Below, one piece after another: positions 17,431 to 26,700 of a stretch of DNA of 64,000 bases. Below the pieces are notes generated by a model, which was not told where the DNA came from, ran no database searches, and was given only the letters and a program-made list of their open reading frames with translations. How positions within the stretch are numbered: the stretch's first letter is position 1; each line of letters begins with the position of its first letter. Location: positions 186,001 through 250,000 of the forward strand of contig DASTGN010000008.1 of NCBI GenBank assembly GCA_035719105.1, in the 5' to 3' direction. The stretch comes from UBA8389 sp035719105. Its GTDB lineage: Bacteria; Bacteroidota; Bacteroidia; Bacteroidales; UBA1402. A program made the position numbers and the translations under genes.

Positions 17431-18861
17431 ATGATTCCATTATTTTTAGCTTTGGTCCTGCTCATTAGCCTCTCCTTGTATTTTAACAAGAATCGGTTCA
17501 TTAATTATTCGCTTTTGGGCCTGTTTTTGGCGGTATTAATTGGTTTCGGCATTTATCAATACATGAATCTGAACACCGTTCAATATACCTATTTCAGACC
17601 CGACGCACTGGGTACGTTGTTGCTCCTGGTATTATGTGTGGTGGCTGTCCCCGTCATCATTCACGGCGGACGATATTTAGAAATGCACAATGTGGATGAA
17701 ACCCCGAAATCTAGAGGCTTGTTTTTTGCCGCGATGGTGTTGTTGATTTCGGCTTGCAGCATGGCTTACTTATCCAGTCACATCGCAGTAACGTGGATTT
17801 TTGTGGAAATCACCACCTTGAGTGCTTCTGCTTTGATCTATCATCACCGCAACATTCGAGCTTTGGAAGGCGTTTGGAAGTACGTATTCATCTGTGCCAT
17901 CAGCATCACCTTTATATATATCGGTATTCTTTTCCTGAGTCTGTCGCTCAAACAAGCCGGGATTTCGGACATGTCCTTTCAATCTTTATATGAAAACAGC
18001 AACCGGTTGAATCCGTTTTGGCTGAAGCTATCTTTCTTGTTCATCTTCACCGGTTTTACAGCCAAACTGGGCTTGGTTCCCATGTATACGGCAGGGATCG
18101 ATGCCAAAGATAAAGCGCCCGCTCCTGCTGGCGCCCTCATGTCCAGTGTGCTGATGAATGTCGGCTTCATCGGGATTTTTCGAATTTATGCAGTTATAGC
18201 CCATACACCCCTACGTCAATGGGCAAACGGCATCATGATCATTGCCGCATTGCTTTCCATTTTTGTGGCTACTGTCTATATGACGCGCATCAAAAACATC
18301 AAACGCATGTTCGCTTATTCGGGCATCGAGCACATGGGGCTGGTGATGTTGGGGCTGTCTGCTGGTGGTGTCGGAGTGTACGCTGCCCTGCTGCATGTCG
18401 TTTTGCATACCTTGGTCAAGCCCACCTTGTTCTTGCAATACAACCAAATTTATTGGGTTTATCAAAGCAAAAGCATCTACGATTTGGGCAATTATTTCAA
18501 GTACAATAAAACGGGTGCCATCCTGATGTTGCTGGCCTTTATTTCAGCAACCGCCATGCCTCCATCCGGCTTGTTCGTCAGTGAATTCCTGATTTTTCAG
18601 TCGTTGTTTCAGGCACATTCCATCATCATACTCTTGGTTGTGTTGCTGTTATTGACCATGATCATCTGGGGGTTCGGCAGTAACATCTTCAAATTGCTGT
18701 TCACACCAACCTCCCACATCGTCGAATCAGAAGTGCCACGAATTTCTCCATGGGAATCTTTATCCCAATACCTTTTGCTGGCGCTGGCCGTTTATGTGGC
18801 CTATAATCCGCCCATACCATTCGTCCATTTATTGAAGGAGGCAGTAAAACTCGTACCATGA
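17431..18861 (+). CDS. hyfF: Second antiporter-like membrane subunit, HyfF/NuoN family
   Basis: 476 residues, about 14 membrane helices. Conserved marks are the helix-5 glutamate in WIFVEITTLSASALIYHH (about 123-140) and GLVPMYTAGIDAKDKAPAPAGALMSS (about 214-239). The presence of two antiporter-like subunits (HyfB and HyfF) suggests ion pumping. Its stop overlaps the start of the next gene in an ATGA tetranucleotide (18858-18861), so translation is probably coupled. Confidence 0.87.
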   Translation: MIPLFLALVLLISLSLYFNKNRFINYSLLGLFLAVLIGFGIYQYMNLNTVQYTYFRPDALGTLLLLVLCVVAVPVIIHGGRYLEMHNVDETPKSRGLFFAAMVLLISACSMAYLSSHIAVTWIFVEITTLSASALIYHHRNIRALEGVWKYVFICAISITFIYIGILFLSLSLKQAGISDMSFQSLYENSNRLNPFWLKLSFLFIFTGFTAKLGLVPMYTAGIDAKDKAPAPAGALMSSVLMNVGFIGIFRIYAVIAHTPLRQWANGIMIIAALLSIFVATVYMTRIKNIKRMFAYSGIEHMGLVMLGLSAGGVGVYAALLHVVLHTLVKPTLFLQYNQIYWVYQSKSIYDLGNYFKYNKTGAILMLLAFISATAMPPSGLFVSEFLIFQSLFQAHSIIILLVVLLLLTMIIWGFGSNIFKLLFTPTSHIVESEVPRISPWESLSQYLLLALAVYVAYNPPIPFVHLLKEAVKLVP

Positions 18862-20366
18862 AACAGACCGAATTCATCACCGTTAAAAACAATCAGGTCA
18901 TTGACCTGAAGGATATTCCGGAATACGATTATTCCTTCTTTCTGGAGTTGAATACGGGTTTTCTGAAAAACAATCCGTCCAGGCATTGCGTCAATTATTT
19001 CGGATTTGCTAAGGGAAACGATGTTAAATTGATTTGTTGCATGGCCGATGACGAAACGCATTTGATTCACGTTTCCTCGGCTTTGGTCGGTCATGCCGCT
19101 CATTTGCCGTCTTTTACCGCACAACATGCCAATTTTGAAAAGTTCGAACGAGAAATTCATGAAAACTTTGGAATCAAGTTTACGGACCATCCATGGGAAA
19201 AGCCCATGCGATACGCCCATAATCGGTCAGATTTGAACCAACAGTTTTCCAATTATCCTTTTTATGCCGTTGAAAGCGAAGAGTTGCACGAGGTCGGAGT
19301 CGGACCCATTCATGCTGGCATCATTGAACCGGGTCATTTTCGATTTATCTGCAATGGAGAGCAAATCATGCACCTCGAAATCCAGTTGGGGTACCAGCAT
19401 CGAGGCATTGAGCAACTTTTTCTTCAAAAAAAGAAGCTTTTGGAACGAACCACTTTGGCCGAAAGCATCGCTGGAGATACCGTCGTCGGCCATACTACCG
19501 CATTTGTCAATCTTTGGGAGTCGCTTTGTGGTTTTACGCCGAATGAGGCTCTTTTATGGTCCAGGACGTTGGCTTTGGAGTTGGAACGCATTGCTGTACA
19601 TACAGGCGATTTGAGCGCTCTTTGTGCCGACATGGCCTACCAGTTGGGGGAATCCGTTTTTGGACGGTTGCGAACTCCCATCATCAACTTCATACAGGAA
19701 TGGGCTGGAAATCGTTTTGCCAAAGGCCTCATCCGAAGTGGTAAAATAAACTATCCTTTTACGGCCGAACTTTCGAATCGACTTCAGACGGTCTTGAACT
19801 CGTTTGAACCGGATTTCGATGAAATGGCACAACAATTGTTTACGCTTTCCAGCACACTTTCGCGCATGGAAAAAACGGGCATCTTAACCTACGAACAACT
19901 TTTAGAAATTGGAACGGTGGGCATGGCCGCCAGAATGAACGCGTTGCCTCGCGACATCCGGTCGTCGCACCCATTTTGCCTCTACGAATCGATGAACCAC
20001 GAACCCATTGTCAAACACCATGGCGACGTCTATTCCAGAGCTCAGATCCGCCGATTGGAGATCAAGCAATCCATTGGTTATCTACGAGAACTGTTACTAA
20101 AAGTTCCTGTTTTCGAGAAACCTATTGATGCGAACTTTGTTCCAAAACCAAATGCCTTTGTCCTATCGTTGGTGGAAGGTTGGCGTGGTGAAATTTGCCA
20201 TTGTGCCCTGACGGACGCCAAGGGGAATCTGAAAGTATATAAAATCAAAGATCCTTCCCATCACAACTGGATGGCTCTGGCGCAGGCGGTTCGCAACAAC
20301 GACATTTCAGATTTCCCGATTTGCAACAAGAGTTTCAACCTGTCCTATTCGGGACACGATTTATAA
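18858..20366 (+). CDS. hyfG: Large-subunit homologue of group-4 hydrogenase (NuoC-NuoD fusion) lacking the NiFe cysteines
   Basis: 502 residues: NuoC-like domain (about 1-130, DHPWEKPMRY at 110-119) and NuoD/HycE-like domain (about 145-502, starting VGPIHAGIIEPGHFRF). In real hydrogenases an N-terminal CxxC and a C-terminal CxxC bind NiFe. Here the N-terminal site reads ERTTLAESIAGDTVVGH (196-212) and the C-terminal site reads DPSHHNWMAL (465-474): none of the four cysteines is present. The remaining framework is well conserved, so this is a specialised protein and not a decayed one. It fits the energy-converting hydrogenase-related (Ehr) group, whose function is unknown. The closely spaced C447 and C449 (EICHC) are not at a ligand position. 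Confidence 0.85.
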   Translation: MKQTEFITVKNNQVIDLKDIPEYDYSFFLELNTGFLKNNPSRHCVNYFGFAKGNDVKLICCMADDETHLIHVSSALVGHAAHLPSFTAQHANFEKFEREIHENFGIKFTDHPWEKPMRYAHNRSDLNQQFSNYPFYAVESEELHEVGVGPIHAGIIEPGHFRFICNGEQIMHLEIQLGYQHRGIEQLFLQKKKLLERTTLAESIAGDTVVGHTTAFVNLWESLCGFTPNEALLWSRTLALELERIAVHTGDLSALCADMAYQLGESVFGRLRTPIINFIQEWAGNRFAKGLIRSGKINYPFTAELSNRLQTVLNSFEPDFDEMAQQLFTLSSTLSRMEKTGILTYEQLLEIGTVGMAARMNALPRDIRSSHPFCLYESMNHEPIVKHHGDVYSRAQIRRLEIKQSIGYLRELLLKVPVFEKPIDANFVPKPNAFVLSLVEGWRGEICHCALTDAKGNLKVYKIKDPSHHNWMALAQAVRNNDISDFPICNKSFNLSYSGHDL

Positions 20367-20369
20367 AGC

Positions 20370-21140
20370 ATGCTGAACAATTTAAGAATCAGGTGGCATC
20401 AAGGTAGACAATACATCCCCGATGTAACGACAACCAAAATTCCTGGAATCTTCAGGGGAAGGCCCATCCTTTCGAATGCGTTGGTGGATGAATCCATGCT
20501 GGTTGATTTATGCCCGACACACGCCATTTCTGCCACTCCTGTCCGTCTGGATTTGGGCAAATGCACCTTTTGCGGTGAATGCGCCCTGCAATTTCCTGAG
20601 AAAATACGCTTTACCAGCGACTACAAAATATCCAGTAACGATCGCGAAAAGTTGATCATCAATCAAGGTGAGGATAGCTTGATTCAGATGAATCCAGATT
20701 TGATTCGCGAAGAAATTCGTCGGCTTTTCGGGCGTTCACTCAAATTAAGGCAGGTTTCAGCTGGCGGAGACAACAGTTGTGAAATGGAACTCAATGCTTC
20801 GAACAACGTGCAGTTCGACATGAGCCGCTTTGGAATCGATTTTGTCGCCTCTCCGCGTCATGCCGACGGAATTGTCATCACCGGACCCATCACCGAAAAC
20901 ATGGCTGAACCCTTGGAACGATGCTACCATGCGGTTCCAAGCCCCAAAATCATCATTCTGGCCGGGGTGGATGCCATCAGTGGCGGCATTTTTGCGGACA
21001 GTCCTGCCTTGAACCGCGAATTTCTAACCAAACACACCATCGACCTTTATGTCCCAGGCAACCCGGTGCATCCGCTCACATTCATCAACGGGGTGTTGGA
21101 TTTGATACGGAAACGGAGCGGCGATTCTATGTATCGCTGA
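20370..21140 (+). CDS. hyfI: Small-subunit homologue of group-4 hydrogenase (ferredoxin plus NuoB-like) lacking most proximal-cluster cysteines
   Basis: 256 residues. The N-terminal part is half of a two-cluster ferredoxin: Cys48 (LCPTH) with Cys65, Cys68 and Cys71 (CTFCGEC) can bind one [4Fe-4S] cluster, while the second set is gone. The NuoB-like part starts near 126. Of the four cysteines that bind the proximal (N2-type) cluster, only Cys137 remains: the first position is Asp134 (AGGDNSCE), the third aligns with Asp201 (AGVDAISGG) and the fourth is Asn231 (VPGNPVHP). I infer an electron-carrying module with one cluster and an altered or absent proximal site. It is the last gene of the metY-to-hyfI run. 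Confidence 0.82.
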   Translation: MLNNLRIRWHQGRQYIPDVTTTKIPGIFRGRPILSNALVDESMLVDLCPTHAISATPVRLDLGKCTFCGECALQFPEKIRFTSDYKISSNDREKLIINQGEDSLIQMNPDLIREEIRRLFGRSLKLRQVSAGGDNSCEMELNASNNVQFDMSRFGIDFVASPRHADGIVITGPITENMAEPLERCYHAVPSPKIIILAGVDAISGGIFADSPALNREFLTKHTIDLYVPGNPVHPLTFINGVLDLIRKRSGDSMYR

Positions 21141-21180
21141 AATTGTAATCTTTCTGATAAATTATCCCGTTTTTACCAGG

Positions 21181-21205
21181 TATAAATGTTTTGGAAGCAT
21201 TTATA
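21181..21205 (+). terminator. Weak AT-rich hairpin after the hydrogenase-like operon
   Basis: TATAAATG (21181-21188) pairs with CATTTATA (21198-21205) around a nine-base loop, about 40 bases after the hyfI stop, followed by T-rich sequence. The stem is AT-rich, so termination strength is uncertain. Confidence 0.35.
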
Positions 21206-21293
21206 TTATTATCTTATTGTTTCTTATTGTTAATTTAATGTTTTTTATTATTTTCGCATTCTAACTAAATACGAAAATATATCCATATTAATA

Positions 21294-21325
21294 GTTGCAC
21301 TTTAGTGCAACATTCACTATCTTTG
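21294..21325 (+). promoter_or_regulatory. Toxin-antitoxin promoter with embedded palindromic operator
   Basis: TTG (21295-21297) and TATCTTTG (21318-21325) are separated by 20 bases, matching the Bacteroidota promoter. Between them lies a perfect palindrome with 7-bp arms, GTTGCAC (21294-21300) and GTGCAAC (21305-21311), spacer TTTA. An operator here would let the antitoxin repress its own promoter. The -7 box ends only three bases before the toxin ATG, so the transcript may be leaderless. Confidence 0.65.
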
Positions 21326-21328
21326 CAA

Positions 21329-21703
21329 ATGAACAACAATCATAAACTCCGAACGGTCGTCTTTTACAAAACCTACTTTCAGGAATTCTTTCTCAAACAA
21401 CGAAACAAGGTAAAGGAAAAAATTATTTGGACCTTGGACTTGATAGAAGAGTTACCAAGAATTTCCGAAAACTATCTGAAGCATATTGAAAATACTGAGG
21501 GGCTTTATGAAATCAGGATTCAACATGGAAACGATATATTCCGGATATTTTGTTTTTTCGAATATGGACAGTTAATTGTTCTCATCAATGGATTTCAAAA
21601 GAGAGAACAAAAAACGCCAAAAAAGGAAATTGAGTTGGCTTTAAAAATTAAAAAAGAATATGAGCACGAACAAAGGGAACACCATAACGCTGGAACAGTT
21701 TAA
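21329..21703 (+). CDS. HigB/RelE-type toxin of a type II toxin-antitoxin pair
   Basis: 124 residues from the ATG at 21329; an upstream in-frame GTG at 21305 is less likely because it lies upstream of the -7 box. The family core is FYKTYFQEFF, then LYEIRIQHGNDIFRIFCFFEYGQ, and the C-terminal NGFQKREQKTPKKEIELALKIK, typical of phage-derived Gp49/HigB-like mRNA interferases. The conserved Arg and Lys residues in the last part are the probable RNA-contact residues. It is first in a toxin-then-antitoxin order, as in higBA, and its 3' end overlaps the antitoxin gene by 44 bases. Confidence 0.8.
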   Translation: MNNNHKLRTVVFYKTYFQEFFLKQRNKVKEKIIWTLDLIEELPRISENYLKHIENTEGLYEIRIQHGNDIFRIFCFFEYGQLIVLINGFQKREQKTPKKEIELALKIKKEYEHEQREHHNAGTV

Positions 21704-21965
21704 AAACCTGCACTTTGGAAAACCAGGCACTCCAAAACGAGATCAACTTGAAGCTGGTTACGAGGCATTTAAAATTGGAGCGTTGATACATGATGCAAGA
21801 ATTGAAAAGGGTATGACACAAGAAGAGCTTGCTGCAAAAATTGGAACTACCAAATCATACATTTCAAAAATTGAGAACAATGTGAAGGAAGTTCGATTCT
21901 CGACCTTGCAAAAAATTGTTGAACTTGGACTTGAAGGAAAGTTACAACTTTCCATAAAGATCTGA
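21660..21965 (+). CDS. HTH (XRE-family) antitoxin
   Basis: 101 residues. A Cro/C1-type helix-turn-helix occupies about 41-95: IHDARIEKGMTQEELAAKIG followed by TTKSYISKIENN and LQKIVELGLEGKLQLSI. The N-terminal extension (about 1-38) is the likely toxin-binding part. It overlaps the toxin gene and should bind the GTTGCAC/GTGCAAC palindrome in the shared promoter. Confidence 0.82.
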   Translation: MSTNKGNTITLEQFKNLHFGKPGTPKRDQLEAGYEAFKIGALIHDARIEKGMTQEELAAKIGTTKSYISKIENNVKEVRFSTLQKIVELGLEGKLQLSIKI

Positions 21966-22015
21966 ATTACTTAGCCTATGTTAAGTCAAACAGGCCAATA
22001 GGATACAAATTAAAA

Positions 22016-22056
22016 TATCCTCCATGTCTACTCTATTTTAAGTGACATGGAGGATA
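22016..22056 (-). terminator. Terminator-like hairpin after susD
   Basis: Perfect 13-bp arms (TATCCTCCATGTC at 22016-22028; its complement at 22044-22056) around a 15-base loop, 20 bases beyond the susD stop. On the minus strand it is followed by TATTTTAATTT. It also faces the end of the toxin-antitoxin pair and could serve both. Confidence 0.6.
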
Positions 22057-22076
22057 CTTTAAAAAAAAAATATAAA

Positions 22077-23762
22077 TCAATAACCAGGATTTTGGGTAAT
22101 CCCTAGGTCATTACCCGATAATCCTTTCGGTATGGGGAAACGATAGAATTTTCCGGCTACATTATCCGTTTTTGAATGAAGGTGTTTGTAAATTTTGGCA
22201 AAAAACGGATAATTGGTCGTTGCAGATTCGGGACCAAATTTTGAAATTTGTGAAGCAACGCTCTGATAATCTTCCTTATAGTATTCGTACGTTGGAACAA
22301 CCGATAAGACCGTACCAACCAACTTATGCCAACGGGTTAAGTTGAGCCAGTTTTTTTGTTCAAAAAACAACTCGAGGTACCATTCATTTTCCAATTCATC
22401 TTGAGTCAATGTGGTATAAGTACCTACACCCGCTCTAGTACGCAATTGATTGATGACTTCAGCGGCTTCTGTTTTACGATTCAGATAAAACAATGCTTCA
22501 GCTTTGATTAACAACACTTCTGCGTAACGAACTTCAATACGGTTGATGTTATTGGGTTGACCCGCCTGAGAACCAGGTGCAACCTCAAAATACTTGGAAC
22601 TTCGGTGAATGTACTTTCCAATTCGAGGTGTAGTTACTGGATAAACAAAGTCATACTTTTTATAATCGCTTGATTTTGTGATTGTTGAAGTAAGTGGTTC
22701 ATCTTCATTATAAAGTTGGTTTAGGATGGAACTGCGCTTACGCTTGTCCGTATCCGAAAAACGATTGAGCAAGTTGACGTCAGCCGGTCCGATGTGGTTG
22801 TCCTGATAGAGGTCAAAACGGAAGGTAAACGGGCAATGAGTCTGATGATTACCTTGGGCATCTCCCAGATTGTCACCATCGTGGTGAATGGTAAAAATAT
22901 GTTCCACAGAACGGTTTTCAGCAGGCACACCAAAGTTTTTTTCAAAATTGCTTTCCAACTGATAATTGCCACTGTTAATCACTTTATTGGCATAATCAAG
23001 GGCTTTTTGCAATTTGGCTTGATCCCAATTGGGCGCTGCAGGGTCAGTTTTACTATTTGCGATGGCTGCAACTTGACTTTGCGTCAGAGGCTTACTGGCC
23101 CAGGTCAGATAGGCACGGGCCAAAATGGCATTGGCTGCTCCTTTGCTTGGATTGGAACGAATTTGGTCAAAGCCTGGAAGCACAGCTTCAGCTTCTGTCA
23201 GATCCTTAACGATTTGAGTATAGACTTCGTCTATGGGTCTCCGGTAAGTTTTGTCATCTTGCGTGGCATTAGTGCTGATAATGAGCGGCACCTCACCCCA
23301 TAGTTGCGTCAAATAAAGATAATCCAGACCTCGAACAAATTTTGCACGAGCTTTTGCCAAATCGATGCTTTCCTGAGATAGGTTTTCGCTTGCACTGCTT
23401 GAATCGGCTTTTGCTATGGTACGGTTCGCTTCGCCCACACTTACATACAGGTAATTGAAGATCTTTGTTGGATACCAATTGTTTACATCGGTTTTGAACA
23501 GACTGACTAAGGGGCCGTTGGCATCGTCTGCTCCTTCAAAGCTGACAGTCGTTTCCGTTTGGGATTCCAACAAGAAAGAGTAGGAAGAACTCAATCTTTG
23601 CAGGGGAGGGTACACGGCATTCGCTGATGCAAGGGCTTCCTGATCGGATTTCCATACAGACTCACCAGTGATTAAATCGGGATTGTTGGATTCGCACGAA
23701 AACAGTGCTACCGACCCAATAGTTAAAACAATAAACGCCAAGGGCTTAAAATACTTTTTCAT
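22077..23762 (-). CDS. SusD/RagB-family outer-membrane lipoprotein
   Basis: 561 residues. Lipoprotein signal with lipobox ALFSC (acceptor Cys23), placing it on the outer membrane. The SusD TPR-like helices and the C-terminal region (EVRYAEVLLIKAEALFYLNR near 407-426; LNLTRWHKL) are typical. SusD proteins are the lid and substrate-binding partner of the SusC channel. It follows susC by 37 bases, and a hairpin lies after its stop. No glycoside hydrolase, sulfatase or sensor gene is next to it. The promoter element upstream of susC links it to sulfur genes. Confidence 0.88.
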   Translation of the reverse strand: MKKYFKPLAFIVLTIGSVALFSCESNNPDLITGESVWKSDQEALASANAVYPPLQRLSSSYSFLLESQTETTVSFEGADDANGPLVSLFKTDVNNWYPTKIFNYLYVSVGEANRTIAKADSSSASENLSQESIDLAKARAKFVRGLDYLYLTQLWGEVPLIISTNATQDDKTYRRPIDEVYTQIVKDLTEAEAVLPGFDQIRSNPSKGAANAILARAYLTWASKPLTQSQVAAIANSKTDPAAPNWDQAKLQKALDYANKVINSGNYQLESNFEKNFGVPAENRSVEHIFTIHHDGDNLGDAQGNHQTHCPFTFRFDLYQDNHIGPADVNLLNRFSDTDKRKRSSILNQLYNEDEPLTSTITKSSDYKKYDFVYPVTTPRIGKYIHRSSKYFEVAPGSQAGQPNNINRIEVRYAEVLLIKAEALFYLNRKTEAAEVINQLRTRAGVGTYTTLTQDELENEWYLELFFEQKNWLNLTRWHKLVGTVLSVVPTYEYYKEDYQSVASQISKFGPESATTNYPFFAKIYKHLHSKTDNVAGKFYRFPIPKGLSGNDLGITQNPGY

Positions 23763-23799
23763 TTTTTTCAGATTTTGATTGATTGATAGATTGATTGAA

Positions 23800-26700
23800 T
23801 TAGAAGGTGATGTTTATGCCGGCCTGTACCGACCGTGGCATCGGATAGGCTCCAAGGTCTACCCCACTTGCAATCTCTGGATCGTAACCTTTGTATCTGG
23901 ACAGGGTGAATAGGTTCAGTACGGTGGCAAATAATCGAAGTTTCAGAGGGGTTTTCAAAGCAGCATGGAAAGAATTCCCAAACGTGTAACCCAAAGTCAC
24001 CGTTTTTAGCCTGGCAAAAGAGGCATCTTCAATATATCGACTGTCCAACTCAGATGATAGCGGAACATCCGTAATTCGCGGTATGGTATTGGATGGATTG
24101 GTCTCAGTCCAGCTGTTCAGCAATACGGCAGAAGCATTGTATGCATCGTTTGGGCTTTCCAAATATCGACGAAGCTTGTTGTATACTTTATTTCCATGTG
24201 ACCCCTGAAGCAAGACAAACAGATCAAGCTGCTTGTAGTGGAGCGTTGAAGAAAAACCATACGTAAAATCAGGTTGCTTGCTCCCTAGAACCACTCGGTC
24301 AAATTTATCGATATGATCATCTTTTCGAATGTCCCTGAATTTCGGATCTCCAGGCTTGGGCACCGTATATGCCGGTGTGGAAGGCAACTTGGAAGCATCT
24401 TCATTTTGTTGAACGACACCATCGAAGACCAGACCGTAAAACGATCCCAGGGATTCACCTACACGAAGAATATCCACCCCATCAACGATATCGCCATCAC
24501 CTTTCAAAGCCGTGATCACATTCAAATTACGAGCAATATTGGCAGTAATCGACCAACTTAAATCCCTTATTCTGAGAATCTCCGCATTTACAGAAAATTC
24601 AAGACCCTTGTTGACCACGTTTCCTACATTGACCAACTGTTTGTTTTCTTCTCCCAAAGTAGGTGGAATCAGCAATAACAAATCGGATGTTTTCTTGTAA
24701 TAAACATCGGCAGTAGCCGAGATTCGATGCTTAAAAAAACCGGCATCAATGCCAAGATTGCTTTGAGTTGTTGTTTCCCATTTCAAGTTATCGTTTCCGG
24801 AATTTCCGACACGGTAGGCAACCGTGCCACCATAACGAGTCGCTTCCAGGGTCTGAAGATATTCATAATCACCAACTTCCTGATTCCCCACACTGCCGGA
24901 ACTGAGCCGTAGTTTAAGGTTGTCAACAATCGAGGCATCGTTGAGAAAGTCTTCATCAAGAATGTTCCATGAAAAACCGACAGAGGGGAAAAGACCCCAA
25001 CGATGAGCAAATCGGGTGGAATAATCGGTGCGAAAGGTTCCAGTAAAATGATACCGATCTAATAATGAGTAATTTAATCTCCCAAGAATGGAATACAAAC
25101 CGCTTCTCGATTCACCGCTAAAAATTGGAGTATCTCCGTAAGGTAATCCATCTTGTAAATTAAAAACACCGCGTGTTTGGTTGGTAAAACCTGCACTCAT
25201 TGTTGTAATAAAGGTTGTTTCAGTAGATTGATAAGTCAAGCCAGCCAAAGCCTCTAAAGCATGATGTTCGTTAATCTTTTTGGAATAGTTCAACGTGAGC
25301 TCCGACAAGAAAATTTCGACCCTTTTGTTGCCAATTCCGCCCAAACCATCCGGTTCCAAACCAATTGCCGTGTAATTTGGCGAAAAGTAATTCTGAGTGG
25401 TATGGCTGACGTTGCTACCCAGATTCAACTTTGCCTTTAAATCGTTTGAAAAGGCGTATTGAGCAAAAAAATTGCCAAGGAAGGATGTATTGATTGTTTG
25501 AGCCAAACTATGCTTAAGATCGGAAACCGGATTCGCTGTTTTGCTTCCTTCGCGGAGATAGGCGTATTCGAAAGGGTTGTTGTAATTATAACTGTTGTCA
25601 CTATTGTAAATGGGAACTACAGGGGGTATGTACAGAGCATAGGTCAGCGAGTTGGCTATACCTTTCGAAAAAGGAGAGCTATTATAAGAAACGCCTTCAA
25701 AGGTGGTCAGACTGTTCTGTGTACTTTTGTTTCCGGTCAAATTCAGTCCAATGGTCAATTGATCTGTAACCTCTTTATCGTAATTCATTTTTCCACCAAT
25801 ACGCTCAAAACCAGATTTCAGAATGACTCCATCTTGTGACAAATAGTTGCCCGAAATGAAATAGTGCGACTGCTGATCTCCCCCATTGATAGAAATCGCG
25901 TGATTTTGAGAATGGCCTGTTTGCAGCACAGCATCCTGCCATTGGTAACCTTCACCCAATTCATTGATTTCTGAATCGGAATATCCTGGCTTGTTCAAGA
26001 AATAATCTTTCTGCATTCTGGCCCATTGTGAGGCGTTCATCAATTTCAATTTTTTGACAGACTTGCTCACTCCGAACGAATTCTGATAATTGATGGTATT
26101 TTTCCCGATCAATCCTTTTTTGGTAGTTATTAAAATCACACCGTTTGAACCGCGCGAACCATAAATCGCGGTAGCAGAAACATCCTTGAGCACATCGATG
26201 GATGCAATATCCGATGGATTGAGTAGATTGAGCGGATTGGATTCCCCTTCGACACCACTCATTCCCACTTTTGTGGATGAATTATCACTAAAATAGGGGA
26301 ACCCATCAATGACGTATAGCGGGTCATTGCTGGCATTGATTGAATTCCCGCCGCGAATACGAATACTGGCGGGAGCTCCAGGTTGACCTGAATTTTGAGT
26401 CACGTTAACACCTGCCACCGCACCACCCAGCAACACATCGACAGATGGAGCCACATTGTAGTTGAGATGGGATTTCGAGACTGAAGCCACCGATCCTGTC
26501 AATTCTTTTCTCCGTTGTGTACCGTAACCAACAACGACCACCTGCTTTAAATAATTGGGATCTTCGATCAGACGAATTTCGATGGGATTGGAATCGTTGA
26601 CAACGACATGTTGTTTCTTATAACCGAGAATGGAAATATCCAACGATAATGGAAACAATTTTACTTTCATGGAAAAGTCTCCATTCGCGTTAGAGACAGT

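Noticed and set aside
20193..20201. CxC near the end of the HyfG-like protein (EICHC) as a NiFe ligand pair
   Set aside because: NiFe sites use CxxC at other positions; the aligned C-terminal site reads DPSHHN, with no cysteine.
23762..23799. Short TTGATTGA-type repeats between susC and susD
   Set aside because: Simple AT-rich spacer repeats of a few bases; no symmetry or promoter match.
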